Source: Diplonema japonicum
Taxonomy: Eukaryota; Euglenozoa; Diplonemea; Diplonemida; Diplonemidae
DNA: 64,000 bases
Reading direction: 5' to 3'
Assembly (NCBI GenBank): GCA_964019335.1
Contig: OZ025660.1
Location: 743,504 to 807,503, forward strand
Below are positions 30,098 to 40,050 of the stretch, piece by piece. The notes under the pieces are model-generated. The model made no database searches. It worked only from the letters and a program-made list of their open reading frames with translations, and was not told the origin of the DNA. Made by a program: the position numbers and the translations under genes. Position 1 is the stretch's first letter; the number at the start of each line of letters is the position of its first letter.

Positions 30098-32629
30098 TTC
30101 ACCAAACCCTGTCCTAACTCTCTGGTCTTTTGCTTGCAGATGAAAAGAAATAGAGCGGTGGAGCAGTGGGAGAGGCAAAAAAAAAAAAAAAAAAAGTAGA
30201 AGAAGAAAAAAAAGGTAAATAAAAGGGAGTGCCATGGCATAGGGGGCACCGGGGTGGCGAATATAAAGTTAAAAAAAAAAAAAAAAAAAAAAAGAAAGGG
30301 GAAGAACAAAAGATATTAAAAATAAAAAATAAAAAAATAAAAAAGGGGGTTAGGGAGCACACATCATGCGCAGTTCACGACAGCAGGAATGAAAGAGAAA
30401 GAACCAGCCGCTTTTACCGCAAACATGTTGGCCTCCACTTGGAAGCGAATACCCCATGTCATCGACGCATGCCATAGACCAATCGTAGGACGGTCGGCTT
30501 CTCTGATTTGTTACGGCAAGCCATGTAGAGGGAGGGAGGGGGGATTTCAATGAGCAATTAAATTAAAGGAGTGGTGAAGAACACATAATGGTGCACGCAT
30601 TATCCGTACCGAACAGGTACAAAGAACAGCAGCAGGCCACATGTAGACGCGAGCATGACCAGCCACTCAAATCGCAATACCTACTTACTGTTGGTCAAGT
30701 GGCCCTCACAGGGCGCCGCTTGCGACTAACATAGTACCAACTTTGTTATTATTTTCCCAAAAAAAAAAAAAAAAAAAAAAGAAGAAGAAGAAGAAGAAGA
30801 GAATCGAGAAAAGAGTGTACCCCAAGAGAAAAAAAAAAAGAAAGAAAGAAAGTCAGAAGCAGCCTTTGCCCTACCATCATACAAAAACATGCCTCAAGGC
30901 GTATATAGGACCCTTCAACAACGTACATGAGAGCTAACCCTCTTTGTTTTGACTCAGCTTCCATGCTGGCCAACACTTTGCCTGCCCGCTGACCTTTTGT
31001 TCTTGTTCCTGGGTGGAGGGGAAAAGGAAAAAGAAAAAAAAAAGAAGAAAAGAAAAAGAAGCAGTAACCGAGTAAAAATAAAAAGAGAGAGAGAGAGAGA
31101 GAGAAATCACTTATGATGGGGGAGCAATGTTAGCTCATCCCATCAAAAAAAAGAAAGGGGCGAGAATAGGGGGGAGGAAAAAAAAGGAAACAATACAACG
31201 AAGGCAAACAAGAGGTTACTTTTTTTTTCTTCTTCTTCGGATGTTTGCAACCCTTATGTATAGTCTTTTTTTTTTTCTTTTTTTTTTCAAAGTTGTTTTT
31301 TTAACGACCAATACCCTGTCCACATAGTGGAGATATTACCTTTTTATGTAAAGAAAAAAAAAACCCCCCCCGTAATTTCATTCCGTTCTTCTTCTTTTTT
31401 TTTTCTTTTTTTTTTTCTAACCTTTTGGAGCTAAGGGACCTGGGGGTGGGTGGGAGGAAAGGAAGAATAAATATAAAAAAAAAAAAGAAAGAATGAGGAA
31501 TGAAGAAGGGAAAAAGAAGAACAAAAAAAAAAAAGAATAATCGCCCGCCATTAGCAAGAGAGTGTTTTTAAACCCATTCTCGTTCCAGGTCAGCGCTCGA
31601 GGGGCTATATCGCTCAGAACCTTCTATGCACACTACACTTCATGACCAAGCCAGGCGGCACGGGGACTGCCTGGCATGACCCCATTGGGTGCAAGAAATA
31701 TAACTGTTGTCATGTGTTGTGAATTCCACTGTTCTTGCTCTGCCTAGTTGACCACCGAATAATTAGAGAAATAAAAGAGGGGTTAAAGAACAAAAAAAAG
31801 TGGGGCCATTATTACATAAAACAAAATACTTTTCTTATTTGTTTTTTTTTTTTTCTTTTTTTTTTTTTTAAAATTTTATTATTCTCCCATATTTTGCATC
31901 AAAACCTACACTTATAACGAACACATGGATTGAAGAAAGAAAGGGAAAAAAAAAAGAGAAAAAAAAAGCAGAAATGTACAAACTCTGGACGAGGTGAAGC
32001 AAAGGCATCCCATCAGGTCCTAGATCATCCATGGCTTTAAAAAAAAAAAAAAAAAAAAAAAAATGCTCTCTAGTATCGTTGTGCTACTATGGAAGATGAT
32101 AATGTACTAGGCAGGAGGCCCCAAAAGGGACGAGTGGGAAAAGATTCTTTGAATTAATTCGGCAAAAGCACGTGGCATGACGTTTGCCTTCACAAGACAC
32201 CCTTCGTTGAGGGAGTGTATAGTGCCGAAGTGAGGCATGTGCCATAATTCATGTAAAACCCAGAGTGTTGTGTATGATGGGTTTTTGCTGAACAAACCAC
32301 AGCAGGGGGGAAGAAGAAAAAAAAAAAAAAAAAAAAAAAAGAAACATCAAGACACCTGTAAAGATTCGTTTTATTTGTGTAACTTATGACGAGTTTCGGT
32401 TTTTTTTTTTTTTTTTTTTTCTCTTTTTTTTTTTAATTGCAAATTACTTTCTTTTTTTCTTTTTTTTTTTTTTTAAATCCGGTTTTAGACAAAGCTTATT
32501 ATGTTTCTATTCTTTTTTTTTTCCAGGTTTCTAGCGCTTGCTGCGGACCTCCATTGCTTTGCATTATGATAGTATATCAGCTGCCCCTTCACGGGTGTCC
32601 GGGCACTGAAGCTGTGGTCAAATGTTGTT
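30098..32629. other. 2.5-kb homopolymer-rich intergenic region
   Basis: The longest gene-free stretch of the window. It is full of A, T, GA and AAG runs, with a few islands of normal complexity: about 30360-30740, 31545-31740 and 31980-32300. The second island contains a perfect 7-bp hairpin at 31650-31675. The third contains a 62-codon minus-strand frame with a His-Glu-Leu-Trp-His motif (32107-32295), too short and isolated to call. No tRNA or rRNA is seen. Confidence 0.6.
31650..31675. other. Perfect hairpin in a complex island
   Basis: GCCAGGC at 31650-31656 and GCCTGGC at 31669-31675 are perfectly complementary around a 12-nt loop. The hairpin is GC-rich and sits in an otherwise AT-rich, homopolymer-filled region. 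It may belong to a non-coding RNA or a terminator-like structure, or be chance. Confidence 0.4.
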
Positions 32630-34175
32630 TTATTGTTGAAGCAGCACACCTGCCCTTGTTGGGTCGGGTATCAGACCGTTAGCGCCCACCACAGGCGTTT
32701 GATGCACACTTTCGTTGGGTGAGCGGAAGTTCTTTTGAAGACTGCGCTTGCTGAAGGACACCACGATGCCCTTGCCATTGGCAGGGGGGTGGCCTGAAAA
32801 ACATATTGTGTGTAAGCCAATGAGAGCAGCAACCGCCGAGCGAATGGACTCCAAGGTTGCTATGCACATCTTCGTCCTCGCTTCGACATTAGCCTTGTTC
32901 TCGATCCACCTTGTGGTGGCTGAGTCGCTGAACTCCCTTAAAGCAGCCTCCGCAGTCTCGTCAGGGATGCCTACAGGCACGTTAGAGATATGCAGCTGCA
33001 CATTAGGGCCGTGCATGTTCTCTAAGTTCTTCTGAGCAGACCTCCCGCTGAACCTGTGATGGGGCGAGTCAGAGTAGTACTTTGTGAGCTCGTCTTCCAC
33101 GCCTGTGATGTGTCCTAGCTTGGCAGGCACAACTTCAAGGGTTCTGTGGTGTGGTAAAAAGTGTCGTGCTGTGGTCTTGGTACCTGATATCTTCGTAAAA
33201 CGGGCAGCCTTGCAGCAGCTGGCATGCCTTCATGGCACCCCGCGGGTTCACGTATTCGACAAGAGCGGTGGTGCGGCGCTTGAACATGATTTTCACTGCA
33301 CGCACATCCCCGCATATCCCAAACAGTCTGAACAGCGCCTCAGGAGGCACGCCTTCCACAAGGTTCTTGACGAGGACCGTGCACGCTGTGCACCCAGTGT
33401 CGGCGACGTGCAGCGGCTGCATGTACGAGTTGGCGGGTATTCTGATACTTGGCTTGACCTGTAGGTGCTGTTGCATGGGTTGCGCCACCCGCGGACACAT
33501 TCCCGCACCCTCGTGTGTCACGAAGTCGTACCCATATTGTTGTTGCTTGATTTCAATATTCTGCTTATTCGAGTACGAGAGCCTCACTGTGGCTGACCCC
33601 ATCACGTACCCGCTCAGTTGTTCCCGGAGGACCTGTGCTGAGGTATTCGAATCCATTTCGATAAGCCCCTGCACGATGCCATCCTTGCTGGTCCAAAGTT
33701 GGATTTTGCGCACAGAACCGCCTTTCGAGTTGAGTAGTGCTGCCAACTGTTGACAGTCGGTGCCGCCTTCCATGAGCCCCGGAAGCTGCAACACTAGCAC
33801 CCTGTTGATCTTTTCTTCCGTGACTTGTGCGTATCTTTGCGACAACTCTGCTTTCAGTTCGTGTCCCTTGATTGAGATATTCCCCAGCAACAGCACCAAC
33901 GCTTGAGCGTGCTGAGGGGTTTCCATTTCAATAAACAGATGTCTTGTTTTCTCTTGCACGAACCTGTTCACCACCTTCCCGCTTTTCTGCGCGTGGTGCA
34001 GCACATCTTCGGCACTGATTTCAGGCGGGAGTGTTTTCACCAGCACAACCTTATGTTCGACCGGTTGTTGCATCATCTCGTGGCCCTGCTGCATCTCGTG
34101 GCCCTGTTGCATGTCATGGCCCTGCGGTATCATCTCATGTCCCTGCTGATGCACTTGCTGTCCAGACCATTCCAT
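32630..34175 (-). CDS. PTB/hnRNP-L-like RNA-binding protein
   Basis: Exons 34175-33184 and 33143-32630 with a 40-nt intron give 501 residues. The join restores EDIR-TLEVVPAKLG. After a start with repeated QGHEM/QGHDM units (residues 9-35) there are several RRM-like domains. The first starts VVLVKTLPPEIS, a middle one contains TVLVKNLVEGVPPEALFRLFGICGD, and the last ends with NGKGIVVSFSKR. The PTB/hnRNP-L family regulates splicing and mRNA stability by binding pyrimidine- or CA-rich RNA. In trypanosomes the related DRBD3 and DRBD4 control trans-splicing and mRNA decay. The CA-rich 3' ends of introns in this window would be a natural target, but that is speculation. Confidence 0.85.
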
Positions 34176-34333
34176 TTTATGCGAAGACCCTTTGATTCCT
34201 TAAAATTCAATGATTCAGAAACAACTAACACAAAAAATGAAACTAAACATGCAACGTGCAACTTGTCGTGCGCAAGTAAAAAAAAAAAAAAAAAAAAAAA
34301 AAACGTAACTGGTGTGTGGAATGATAAGGATAT

Positions 34334-35129
34334 CTAGTTCTTCTTGGTGGCCTTCTTGGCGGCGGCGATGCGGGTCTTGCGGACCTTCTCCTTGGCGGCG
34401 TCCTTCTCCTTGGTGCGGATGGAGTACCTCACGCTCACGAGGCGGCTCTCGGGGAAGGGCTTGCTCAGGGCCTGTTGTGTGTGTGATTAATAATAATTAT
34501 TCTTATTCTTATTCTTATTCTTATTCTTATTCTTATTCTTATTCTTATTCTTATTCATTCTTATTCTTATTCTTATTCTTATTATTATTTATTTCTTAAA
34601 CACACACCTTGTGGTCCATGTTGGTAACAGCCTTCTTGGCGGAGGCGTTGTCCTTGAAGTAGACGAAGCCGTGGCCCGACTGGTAGGTGCGGACCTTGCT
34701 GATGGCGCCACAGGAAGCGAACTCCTTCTTCAGGTTGGCCTTGCCCTGCTTGTGGGACATGCGGGGAAGGTTGCCGACGAAGACGGAAGTGCAGTACTCG
34801 GACCTGTCCTGCGCGAGCTTCTTCTTCGAGGCCTCGATCGTCACCTTCTGGCCCTTCAGCATCTTCCCGTTCAGCTCCTTGGCCTTCGAGGCGCCCGCAG
34901 CGTCCTTGAAGTACACAATGCAGTACTTGCGGCGCCTCAGCACCACGTTCTTCACCTCACCGCACGGCTTGAACGCAGCCTTGATCGTGTCGTGGCTGAT
35001 CCCAGAGAAGTTCAGGTTCTTCACGTACACACCCTTGCTGTCACCGGCAACAGGGGCCTTAGCCTTGTTCTCCGCCTTCTTGGGCTCGGCCTTCTTCGCC
35101 GCGGGCTTAGCATTCTTCTTGGGGGCCAT
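34334..35129 (-). CDS. P34/P37-like APK-rich two-RRM RNA-binding protein, copy 3
   Basis: Exons 35129-34608 and 34471-34334 with a 136-nt intron encode the same 219-residue protein as copies 1 and 2. It is intact and shares the 90-bp 5' flank and 21-bp 3' flank with copy 2 before the sequences part. The function is as inferred for copy 1: an APK-rich, two-RRM protein probably acting in ribosome assembly or mRNA binding. Confidence 0.88.
34472..34607 (-). repeat. TTATTC microsatellite intron, copy 3
   Basis: Same 136-nt length and unit order as the introns at 16738-16873 and 28204-28339. Confidence 0.9.
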
Positions 35130-35504
35130 TTTTCTGTTTTTGCTGGTTGTCTCGAGGAGCGCGAGTTGGGCGCGTAGGTAAACCTCTGAAAACAATGGGC
35201 TGTGGTGGGTGGGGGTGGATGCAGAGTAGTAAGAAACAAAAAAAATAATGGTACAGCATTCAGTAACTATACAAATAGGAATGAAGTACAACCACAAGTG
35301 CAAAGGCCAGAACACTTCTTCGTTCGTTTGATCGACTTCTGTACGTTTCGGCCACTGTGTAACTAGTGATTGCAGTCACACATTCTTGATTCTCCCGGCA
35401 GACACCCTTATCTTAACTAGGTTGATCCATTGTAGAAAAAGAAGTAGAAAAGAAAGAAAACGCCTCAAGCCCGCAGATGGGTCCGTCCCGACTTACCTGT
35501 TCGG
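35130..35504. other. Intergenic spacer
   Basis: The first 90 bp are the shared 5' flank of P34/P37-like copy 3. No gene is seen in the rest. A CAGGTAAGT-like sequence on the minus strand lies just after the stop of the following gene and may be chance. Confidence 0.55.
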
Positions 35505-37250
35505 TCACTGCATCGAGTACTCAGAGAGGCTGTATTTTAGCCGTTCTTTCTGTTCTTGCTGGAGTTTCTTGATGAGTGCCAGGGACTGCTCTTGAGTAAG
35601 TTTCTGTTTCGGTCTGATGTTTTCCGGCGGCATGTTCTGCCAGTATTCCTCTGCCCTGCACACCCGCCACCCGTGAAGCGGATCGAAACGGTACTTCAAA
35701 ATAGCTACTTGAGTCAGTTTCAGTATCTTCCATTTTGCCTCGCTGTCGCCTGCCACCTGTGACTCCATCACTACGAGCCACTTGGCCATCGCTTTCGCCC
35801 CGCCATCATCAGCGAGCACTGTCTGCAGGGTGATATCCCGCACGTTCCTCTGCTTCAGGAAGGTTTCCCAGTGGTGCTCCACAGCAGCGATACCTTTAAG
35901 TACACCCTCTTCTGAATACGGGCGCTCGCTCAGGACTACGTCATCAGTGAACAGCGTGTCTAACTCCGCGAGGCGTCCCTGTGCCCATGTTTCCCCATAC
36001 TGTTTCGCAAGGGAACGTGCCTCCAGTTCATTAATGTTGTGTGTTATTCTGCTCGGGCGATGGGTGAGCAATCGCAGATTCGTCTCAGGAACGGCAGCGG
36101 CCGCAAATAAAAGAATCTCCTGTTCAACAGGATGTCCTGCCCTCTGCATCGCTAGCTCGGACATCATCCAAACAGACTTCAAGACAAGTTCGTTTGTATG
36201 TGCAGCAGCCTTCTCTAGGCATGCCCCCCATGTGGGGTTGCTGTGTACACGTCTCTTCAATGCCCTTAGCACAATTTGCTTGTTGTCCTGGATGCAGTTC
36301 ACAAGCAACTGGAAGTATCCCCCACGCGGATTGTCATGTACCAAGTACCCTGCAAAATACGTGCGTAGCCACGAAGCCGTCAGGTTAGCTAGCACCACAT
36401 AGTCGAGAGGCACCTTCTGCACAATGTGATACAGGCCCCATAGAGATGCAAAACCGTGCACAGAAAACTCCCTATTGTCACTTAAAGGGATAGCAGCAGC
36501 AGCCAACAGGATAAGGTTGTAATATGCCGGCAGGAGTGCGTTGTGAGGAGGGACGCGCACGGGGACCGTTTTAAATACCGGCGAGGTCGTGAGCATCGCA
36601 GCAATAGGGTGCTGCGAACCCATATTCAGTGTAGTGGGTGCCTTTGTAAAAGCCTCGTCTGATACCTCGGATGTCCAGTGCTTGAGTGTCTCAAGCAAGC
36701 TATTCGTTCCATTCATATTGTCCAGCAGCACGTGGTGGTTATCGAGGTCCCTCCATGACCTGCTGTGCAGATACGCCAGGCCAGTGGCGACTGCGGTGGG
36801 GAGTTCTCCTTCGATACCGATGCCCAGCTCATAGATTGGGTGATAGTCGGCACCCCCGATACCCCTGCTGACACGACCAATGTGCTTGCAACACACGTCT
36901 TTAAGACCTTCCGTCCTGCCTTTAGCTTGAACGGCTGTCGCTATTTCTTTGTCAAAATAAGCAAGAGCATCTTCATAATGTAGGAGCTCGTTGTTAACAA
37001 TACCCTCTAGGTCTTCCTGACTGATGAGGTGCTGTGGGCTTACCGCGGGCACTGCTTCAATCGTTGCATAGTAGGCGTCTAAGAAATGTCTAACCTGTGC
37101 CACGTCCTTCCCCACTCGCAAGCATGGTACCACTACGCAAGTCGCGTGGTTCGATAGGGAACCGCTGTGTTCGATATGGAAGGCCCGTTGCTCCCCAAGC
37201 AGCATCTCGGCAGTGTCTCTCACTGCATCAAGGGACACGCTTCGTTGCAT
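35505..37250 (-). CDS. Questin-oxidase-like protein fused to a SnoaL/NTF2-like domain
   Basis: The frame from ATG 37250 gives 581 residues without introns. The N-terminal 430 residues resemble the questin oxidase-like family (DUF4243): an NH...L-x2-G start (LSNHATCVVVPCLRVGKD), the Y-x2-YF-x2-EI stretch, and YHPIYELGIGIEGELPTAV. In fungi these enzymes open anthraquinone rings in polyketide pathways, but the family is also common in organisms without that pathway. Residues about 430-555 look like a SnoaL/NTF2-like cone (YGETWAQGRLAELDTLFTDDV and on), a fold that binds small hydrophobic substrates. The last 30 residues are a charged helix. I treat the oxygenase function as unproven. The start follows a GCACCCGCAG acceptor. 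Confidence 0.62.
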   Translation of the reverse strand: MQRSVSLDAVRDTAEMLLGEQRAFHIEHSGSLSNHATCVVVPCLRVGKDVAQVRHFLDAYYATIEAVPAVSPQHLISQEDLEGIVNNELLHYEDALAYFDKEIATAVQAKGRTEGLKDVCCKHIGRVSRGIGGADYHPIYELGIGIEGELPTAVATGLAYLHSRSWRDLDNHHVLLDNMNGTNSLLETLKHWTSEVSDEAFTKAPTTLNMGSQHPIAAMLTTSPVFKTVPVRVPPHNALLPAYYNLILLAAAAIPLSDNREFSVHGFASLWGLYHIVQKVPLDYVVLANLTASWLRTYFAGYLVHDNPRGGYFQLLVNCIQDNKQIVLRALKRRVHSNPTWGACLEKAAAHTNELVLKSVWMMSELAMQRAGHPVEQEILLFAAAAVPETNLRLLTHRPSRITHNINELEARSLAKQYGETWAQGRLAELDTLFTDDVVLSERPYSEEGVLKGIAAVEHHWETFLKQRNVRDITLQTVLADDGGAKAMAKWLVVMESQVAGDSEAKWKILKLTQVAILKYRFDPLHGWRVCRAEEYWQNMPPENIRPKQKLTQEQSLALIKKLQQEQKERLKYSLSEYSMQ

Positions 37251-37582
37251 CGCGCTCTGCGGGTGCACCTCAAGGTTTGCAAATCAAAAAAATGAAAAAC
37301 TTAAACTAAAGTGAACCAGAACACAGAAAGAATAGGGATACCTGTTGGCAATCATGTAACTCCTGTAGTCAGGGCTACAGATACCAAGCAGGCGCAAAAT
37401 AGAACAATTGGAGAGCCGTTTCGCCCAGAACAAAAAGGGACGAATGACAGCCATCTTGAGTGGCGCTAACTAAAGGTTGTACCGCAGGCTGCTTCTCAGC
37501 AGCGTCACTGGAGCAAGTTGGCTGGAAAGAAGGACCACTGCGATGGAAGTGTAACTGAGTCCGCTATTGGAGCAGCTTCTAT
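37251..37582. other. Intergenic spacer
   Basis: 330 bp of mixed-complexity sequence between two minus-strand genes; nothing recognisable. Confidence 0.55.
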
Positions 37583-38656
37583 CTACTGCCCAGTAGACCG
37601 TTTCAACATCTTTTCTCGGAAGAGGGCCTGGAACTTCGTAAGCGGCGACCCCATAGGAGACGATGGGGAGGAAAGTGTGATGGGACTCTCGACTTCTTCC
37701 TCAAGATCCAGTTCTGAAGAAATGCTGCTACTCGAGTCTAATAACATTATTGACTGAGGCGAGATCATGCCTACCTCTACAGGGATAACTTCTTCGATGC
37801 TTATATCGTACATCTGCGGCAAGTTTGAGGTAGAGAGCGATTCGCGCCTGACGGCCTGCTCTTCACGCGTCAAGCACGTCCTCCTTTTAAGCTCCTCGTT
37901 CATAAGGTGCTTTAGCGGGCTCTCCACATCGTCACCCCATGACAACAAAGGTGTCGTCCATGCAGGCGGTGACAGGGAGCGGTACCCTGATCGGTACTTC
38001 TTTGCCAGCTCTGAGAGCCTCCTGAAAAAATTCTGCGAGTTCTTCGACGTCACGATACCCCGCAGGGACTTGGGCAGACAGCCGGGGAAGTTTGCATTGC
38101 GCACCACGCAAGTGACTCTGCAGATGCCATCGAATTCGTTCTCCACAGTGACGTAAATAGCATACGAGGACTGTCCTCTCACCACCTTGGAGATGGGGGG
38201 GTGCACGGGGTGTTCCACGGGCTGGTACAAAAGCATGAACCCACCGTTGTCGAACTCAAACCAAGCGCGCTGCATACAGTAGTCTCGTGAAGACGCCGGC
38301 TTGCAGTAGAATATATCATTGTTGTGAGAGAGGGTCTGCACAGGGAACATTTCCACCTTTGTTTTTGACTTCTTCAAATACTCCCAGTCAGACAGGGTGT
38401 CGTACACAGCCCGTGCTGGGTGTTTCATAATTTCAGTTATCATTATGGATTTTTCCTTGCCCTCGAGAGCCCACACTCCGTCGCTTTCCAACACCCATTC
38501 CTCATCCTTGATCGTATCTCGTATCCTCTTAGCATCGGGCAGTCCCAGCAGCCTGTGCTCGCCGGTCCACGCCGTCCAGTCCACACCGTCGAACACCATC
38601 TCTATGTCGTACATGCCCAGTACTCGCCGCTTCATTTGCTTGCCTTCAATAATCAT
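37583..38656 (-). CDS. START lipid-transfer domain protein
   Basis: The 357-residue intronless frame begins with ATG 38656. Residues about 40-225 match a START domain: an opening WVLESDGVWALEG, the EWEYLKK-like DWEYLKKSKT, the SSRDYCMQRAW segment on the beta sheet, HPVHPPISKVVRG and the terminal helix FFRRLSELAKKY. START domains bind single lipid molecules such as phospholipids or sterols and shuttle them between membranes. The C-terminal 130 residues are acidic with Ser runs (SSSSISSELDLEEE) and Ser-Pro sites, so they may be regulated by phosphorylation. No membrane segment or signal peptide is visible. It is followed 58 bp upstream by the stop of the next gene. Confidence 0.82.
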   Translation of the reverse strand: MIIEGKQMKRRVLGMYDIEMVFDGVDWTAWTGEHRLLGLPDAKRIRDTIKDEEWVLESDGVWALEGKEKSIMITEIMKHPARAVYDTLSDWEYLKKSKTKVEMFPVQTLSHNNDIFYCKPASSRDYCMQRAWFEFDNGGFMLLYQPVEHPVHPPISKVVRGQSSYAIYVTVENEFDGICRVTCVVRNANFPGCLPKSLRGIVTSKNSQNFFRRLSELAKKYRSGYRSLSPPAWTTPLLSWGDDVESPLKHLMNEELKRRTCLTREEQAVRRESLSTSNLPQMYDISIEEVIPVEVGMISPQSIMLLDSSSSISSELDLEEEVESPITLSSPSSPMGSPLTKFQALFREKMLKRSTGQ

Positions 38657-38713
38657 CTTGGCCTGTGATGCTGCCTAGCTGTCAAGGGAAGAAATCAGAG
38701 TGAAAGCCAGGAT

Positions 38714-39970
38714 CTAAGATCTAAAAGGTGTACTACCAGAATAGATACACGGCTTCGAATCAGGCTGAACTCCATACACCAAAAGAGGTGGCACAGTCCC
38801 CTTAAGGGGAGCACCATCCAACAGCATTTTAGAAACTATTGTTTGAACCTCCTTGACAGAGTGGAACTGCAATTGAAGTGTGTGGCATCTATTCATTTTC
38901 CACGATGGGTCCAGACGGTAAGAGCGGATAAGGATGGGGTACCCTGCCTGACTTGTGACATGCTCCTGAATATGCTGTATGTGTTCTGCCCCAATGTGCA
39001 CGTTGCAGGCAGGGATGCTAGCTCTGAGCACTTTGGATTTTCGGCATTTCACGGGGTCTGAAGGGGTGACCTTATATCGGGGGGATTCAGCTGGGAAAAA
39101 GGTCTCCATAGCGCAGTCCCGGATGCATTCAAAGACAATGTTGTGGTAGCCTGCACCGTTGTAGTGCTGTGACCGTATCTGTCGCACGAGGAACACAGGG
39201 TGGAGTTCTTTGAAGTGGCAAAGCACCGCCTTGCTTGGTACGTCGCAGGGTACTTTGTAAACTGTGTAGACACACTTTGGGAGGTTTGCGGTCTCTACGT
39301 GGTGGAACAAGTCGGTAGGAGCTGGGAGGCAGATGTCTGGTGGTTCATCCATTATGTTTTCAACCATCTCGTCCAAGTGGATTTCCTGGTGGATCTCTTG
39401 ACGCGTGTAAGCAAAGATACGGAGCTTGAGGCCCTCGTTCATGGCCTCCAATTGTGTGATGGCAATAGGCTTGTATCGATCAAAGGTTGCCTCGTATCCT
39501 GCAAGGGCTGCTTCGGCGTTGTACAGTACCCGTTTCACGTCGTCTGTGTCAGTGAAATCACGTGTGTAGATGCCAACCAGAAACTCCTCACCGACCTCAC
39601 CCCACCCGGTGTTGAAGTTGTTGTTCTTGTCCACCTTTGTCATTTCAAACGCCGGTCCCAGCCGCCCCTTTCTCACCTCGATAGATAGAACTTCGAACCA
39701 TTCCCGCACTCTCGAGCTCCTGCATCTCCCTATCCACTTTCCCTCCACTAAATTCTTCGCTGCAAGTCTGGCTAAAATTCTCTCGTCACCCTCATGCGCA
39801 ATATTTTCGACCTCTTGTGCAAAGTTGACATCTATTTTCTTCGGTTTCCACTCGCACCCGTCTTTACTCACCCCGTACCAAAAGGAGTCCATTCCACAGG
39901 ACATCAACTGCGTTCTCTCCATGAATTCATCGATCGTCTCATCCTTCGCGATCCATATTGTGTTTCGCAT
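38714..39970 (-). CDS. Hypothetical protein of 418 residues
   Basis: I do not recognise this protein. It has an ATG at 39970 and no intron is needed. The N-terminus is charged, with a Trp-Arg-Phe-rich segment (EWFEVLSIEVRKGRLG) and a helical central part (EAALAGYEATFDRYKPIAITQLEAM). The C-terminal half has many Cys and His residues (about 230-360) without regular zinc-finger spacing, plus the stretch HNIVFECIRDCAMETFFPAE. No signal peptide, membrane helix or repeat is seen. The composition and length indicate a real soluble protein. Confidence 0.6.
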   Translation of the reverse strand: MRNTIWIAKDETIDEFMERTQLMSCGMDSFWYGVSKDGCEWKPKKIDVNFAQEVENIAHEGDERILARLAAKNLVEGKWIGRCRSSRVREWFEVLSIEVRKGRLGPAFEMTKVDKNNNFNTGWGEVGEEFLVGIYTRDFTDTDDVKRVLYNAEAALAGYEATFDRYKPIAITQLEAMNEGLKLRIFAYTRQEIHQEIHLDEMVENIMDEPPDICLPAPTDLFHHVETANLPKCVYTVYKVPCDVPSKAVLCHFKELHPVFLVRQIRSQHYNGAGYHNIVFECIRDCAMETFFPAESPRYKVTPSDPVKCRKSKVLRASIPACNVHIGAEHIQHIQEHVTSQAGYPILIRSYRLDPSWKMNRCHTLQLQFHSVKEVQTIVSKMLLDGAPLKGTVPPLLVYGVQPDSKPCIYSGSTPFRS

Positions 39971-40050
39971 GCTAGGTCTGTGTAGGTCCTGTGCAATGCA
40001 GACCGATGCACGACGCTAATACAAGTACATGTGGTCAATACTGCATGTCT

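Larger units (their letters stand above)
34313..35219 (-). repeat. 907-bp duplicated segment, copy at 34 kb
   Basis: Partner of 28045-28951. It carries P34/P37-like copy 3 with its flanks. A 23-base A run lies just outside its left edge. Confidence 0.9.

Noticed and set aside
30098-30235. N-terminal extension of the SGNH-type protein with a Phe/Leu-rich start
   Set aside because: The extension translates T-rich non-coding sequence. The ATG at 30097 begins a normal signal anchor after acceptor-like sites, so the shorter protein is preferred.
30688-30724. A TGGTCAAGTGG sequence resembling a tRNA A box
   Set aside because: No matching B box and no cloverleaf can be drawn around it.
30098-32629. 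Retrotransposon or other mobile element in the long A/T-rich region
   Set aside because: I see no reverse transcriptase, integrase or transposase signature, no long terminal repeats and no clear target-site duplication.
32750-32830. A further intron in the last RRM of the PTB-like protein
   Set aside because: An AG acceptor (TTTTTCAG) is present, but no suitable GT donor keeps the frame, and the unspliced sequence fits an RRM end well.
33144-33183. Treating the two parts of the PTB-like protein as separate genes
   Set aside because: A 40-nt GT-AG segment restores a continuous RRM sequence between them, so one gene is the better reading.
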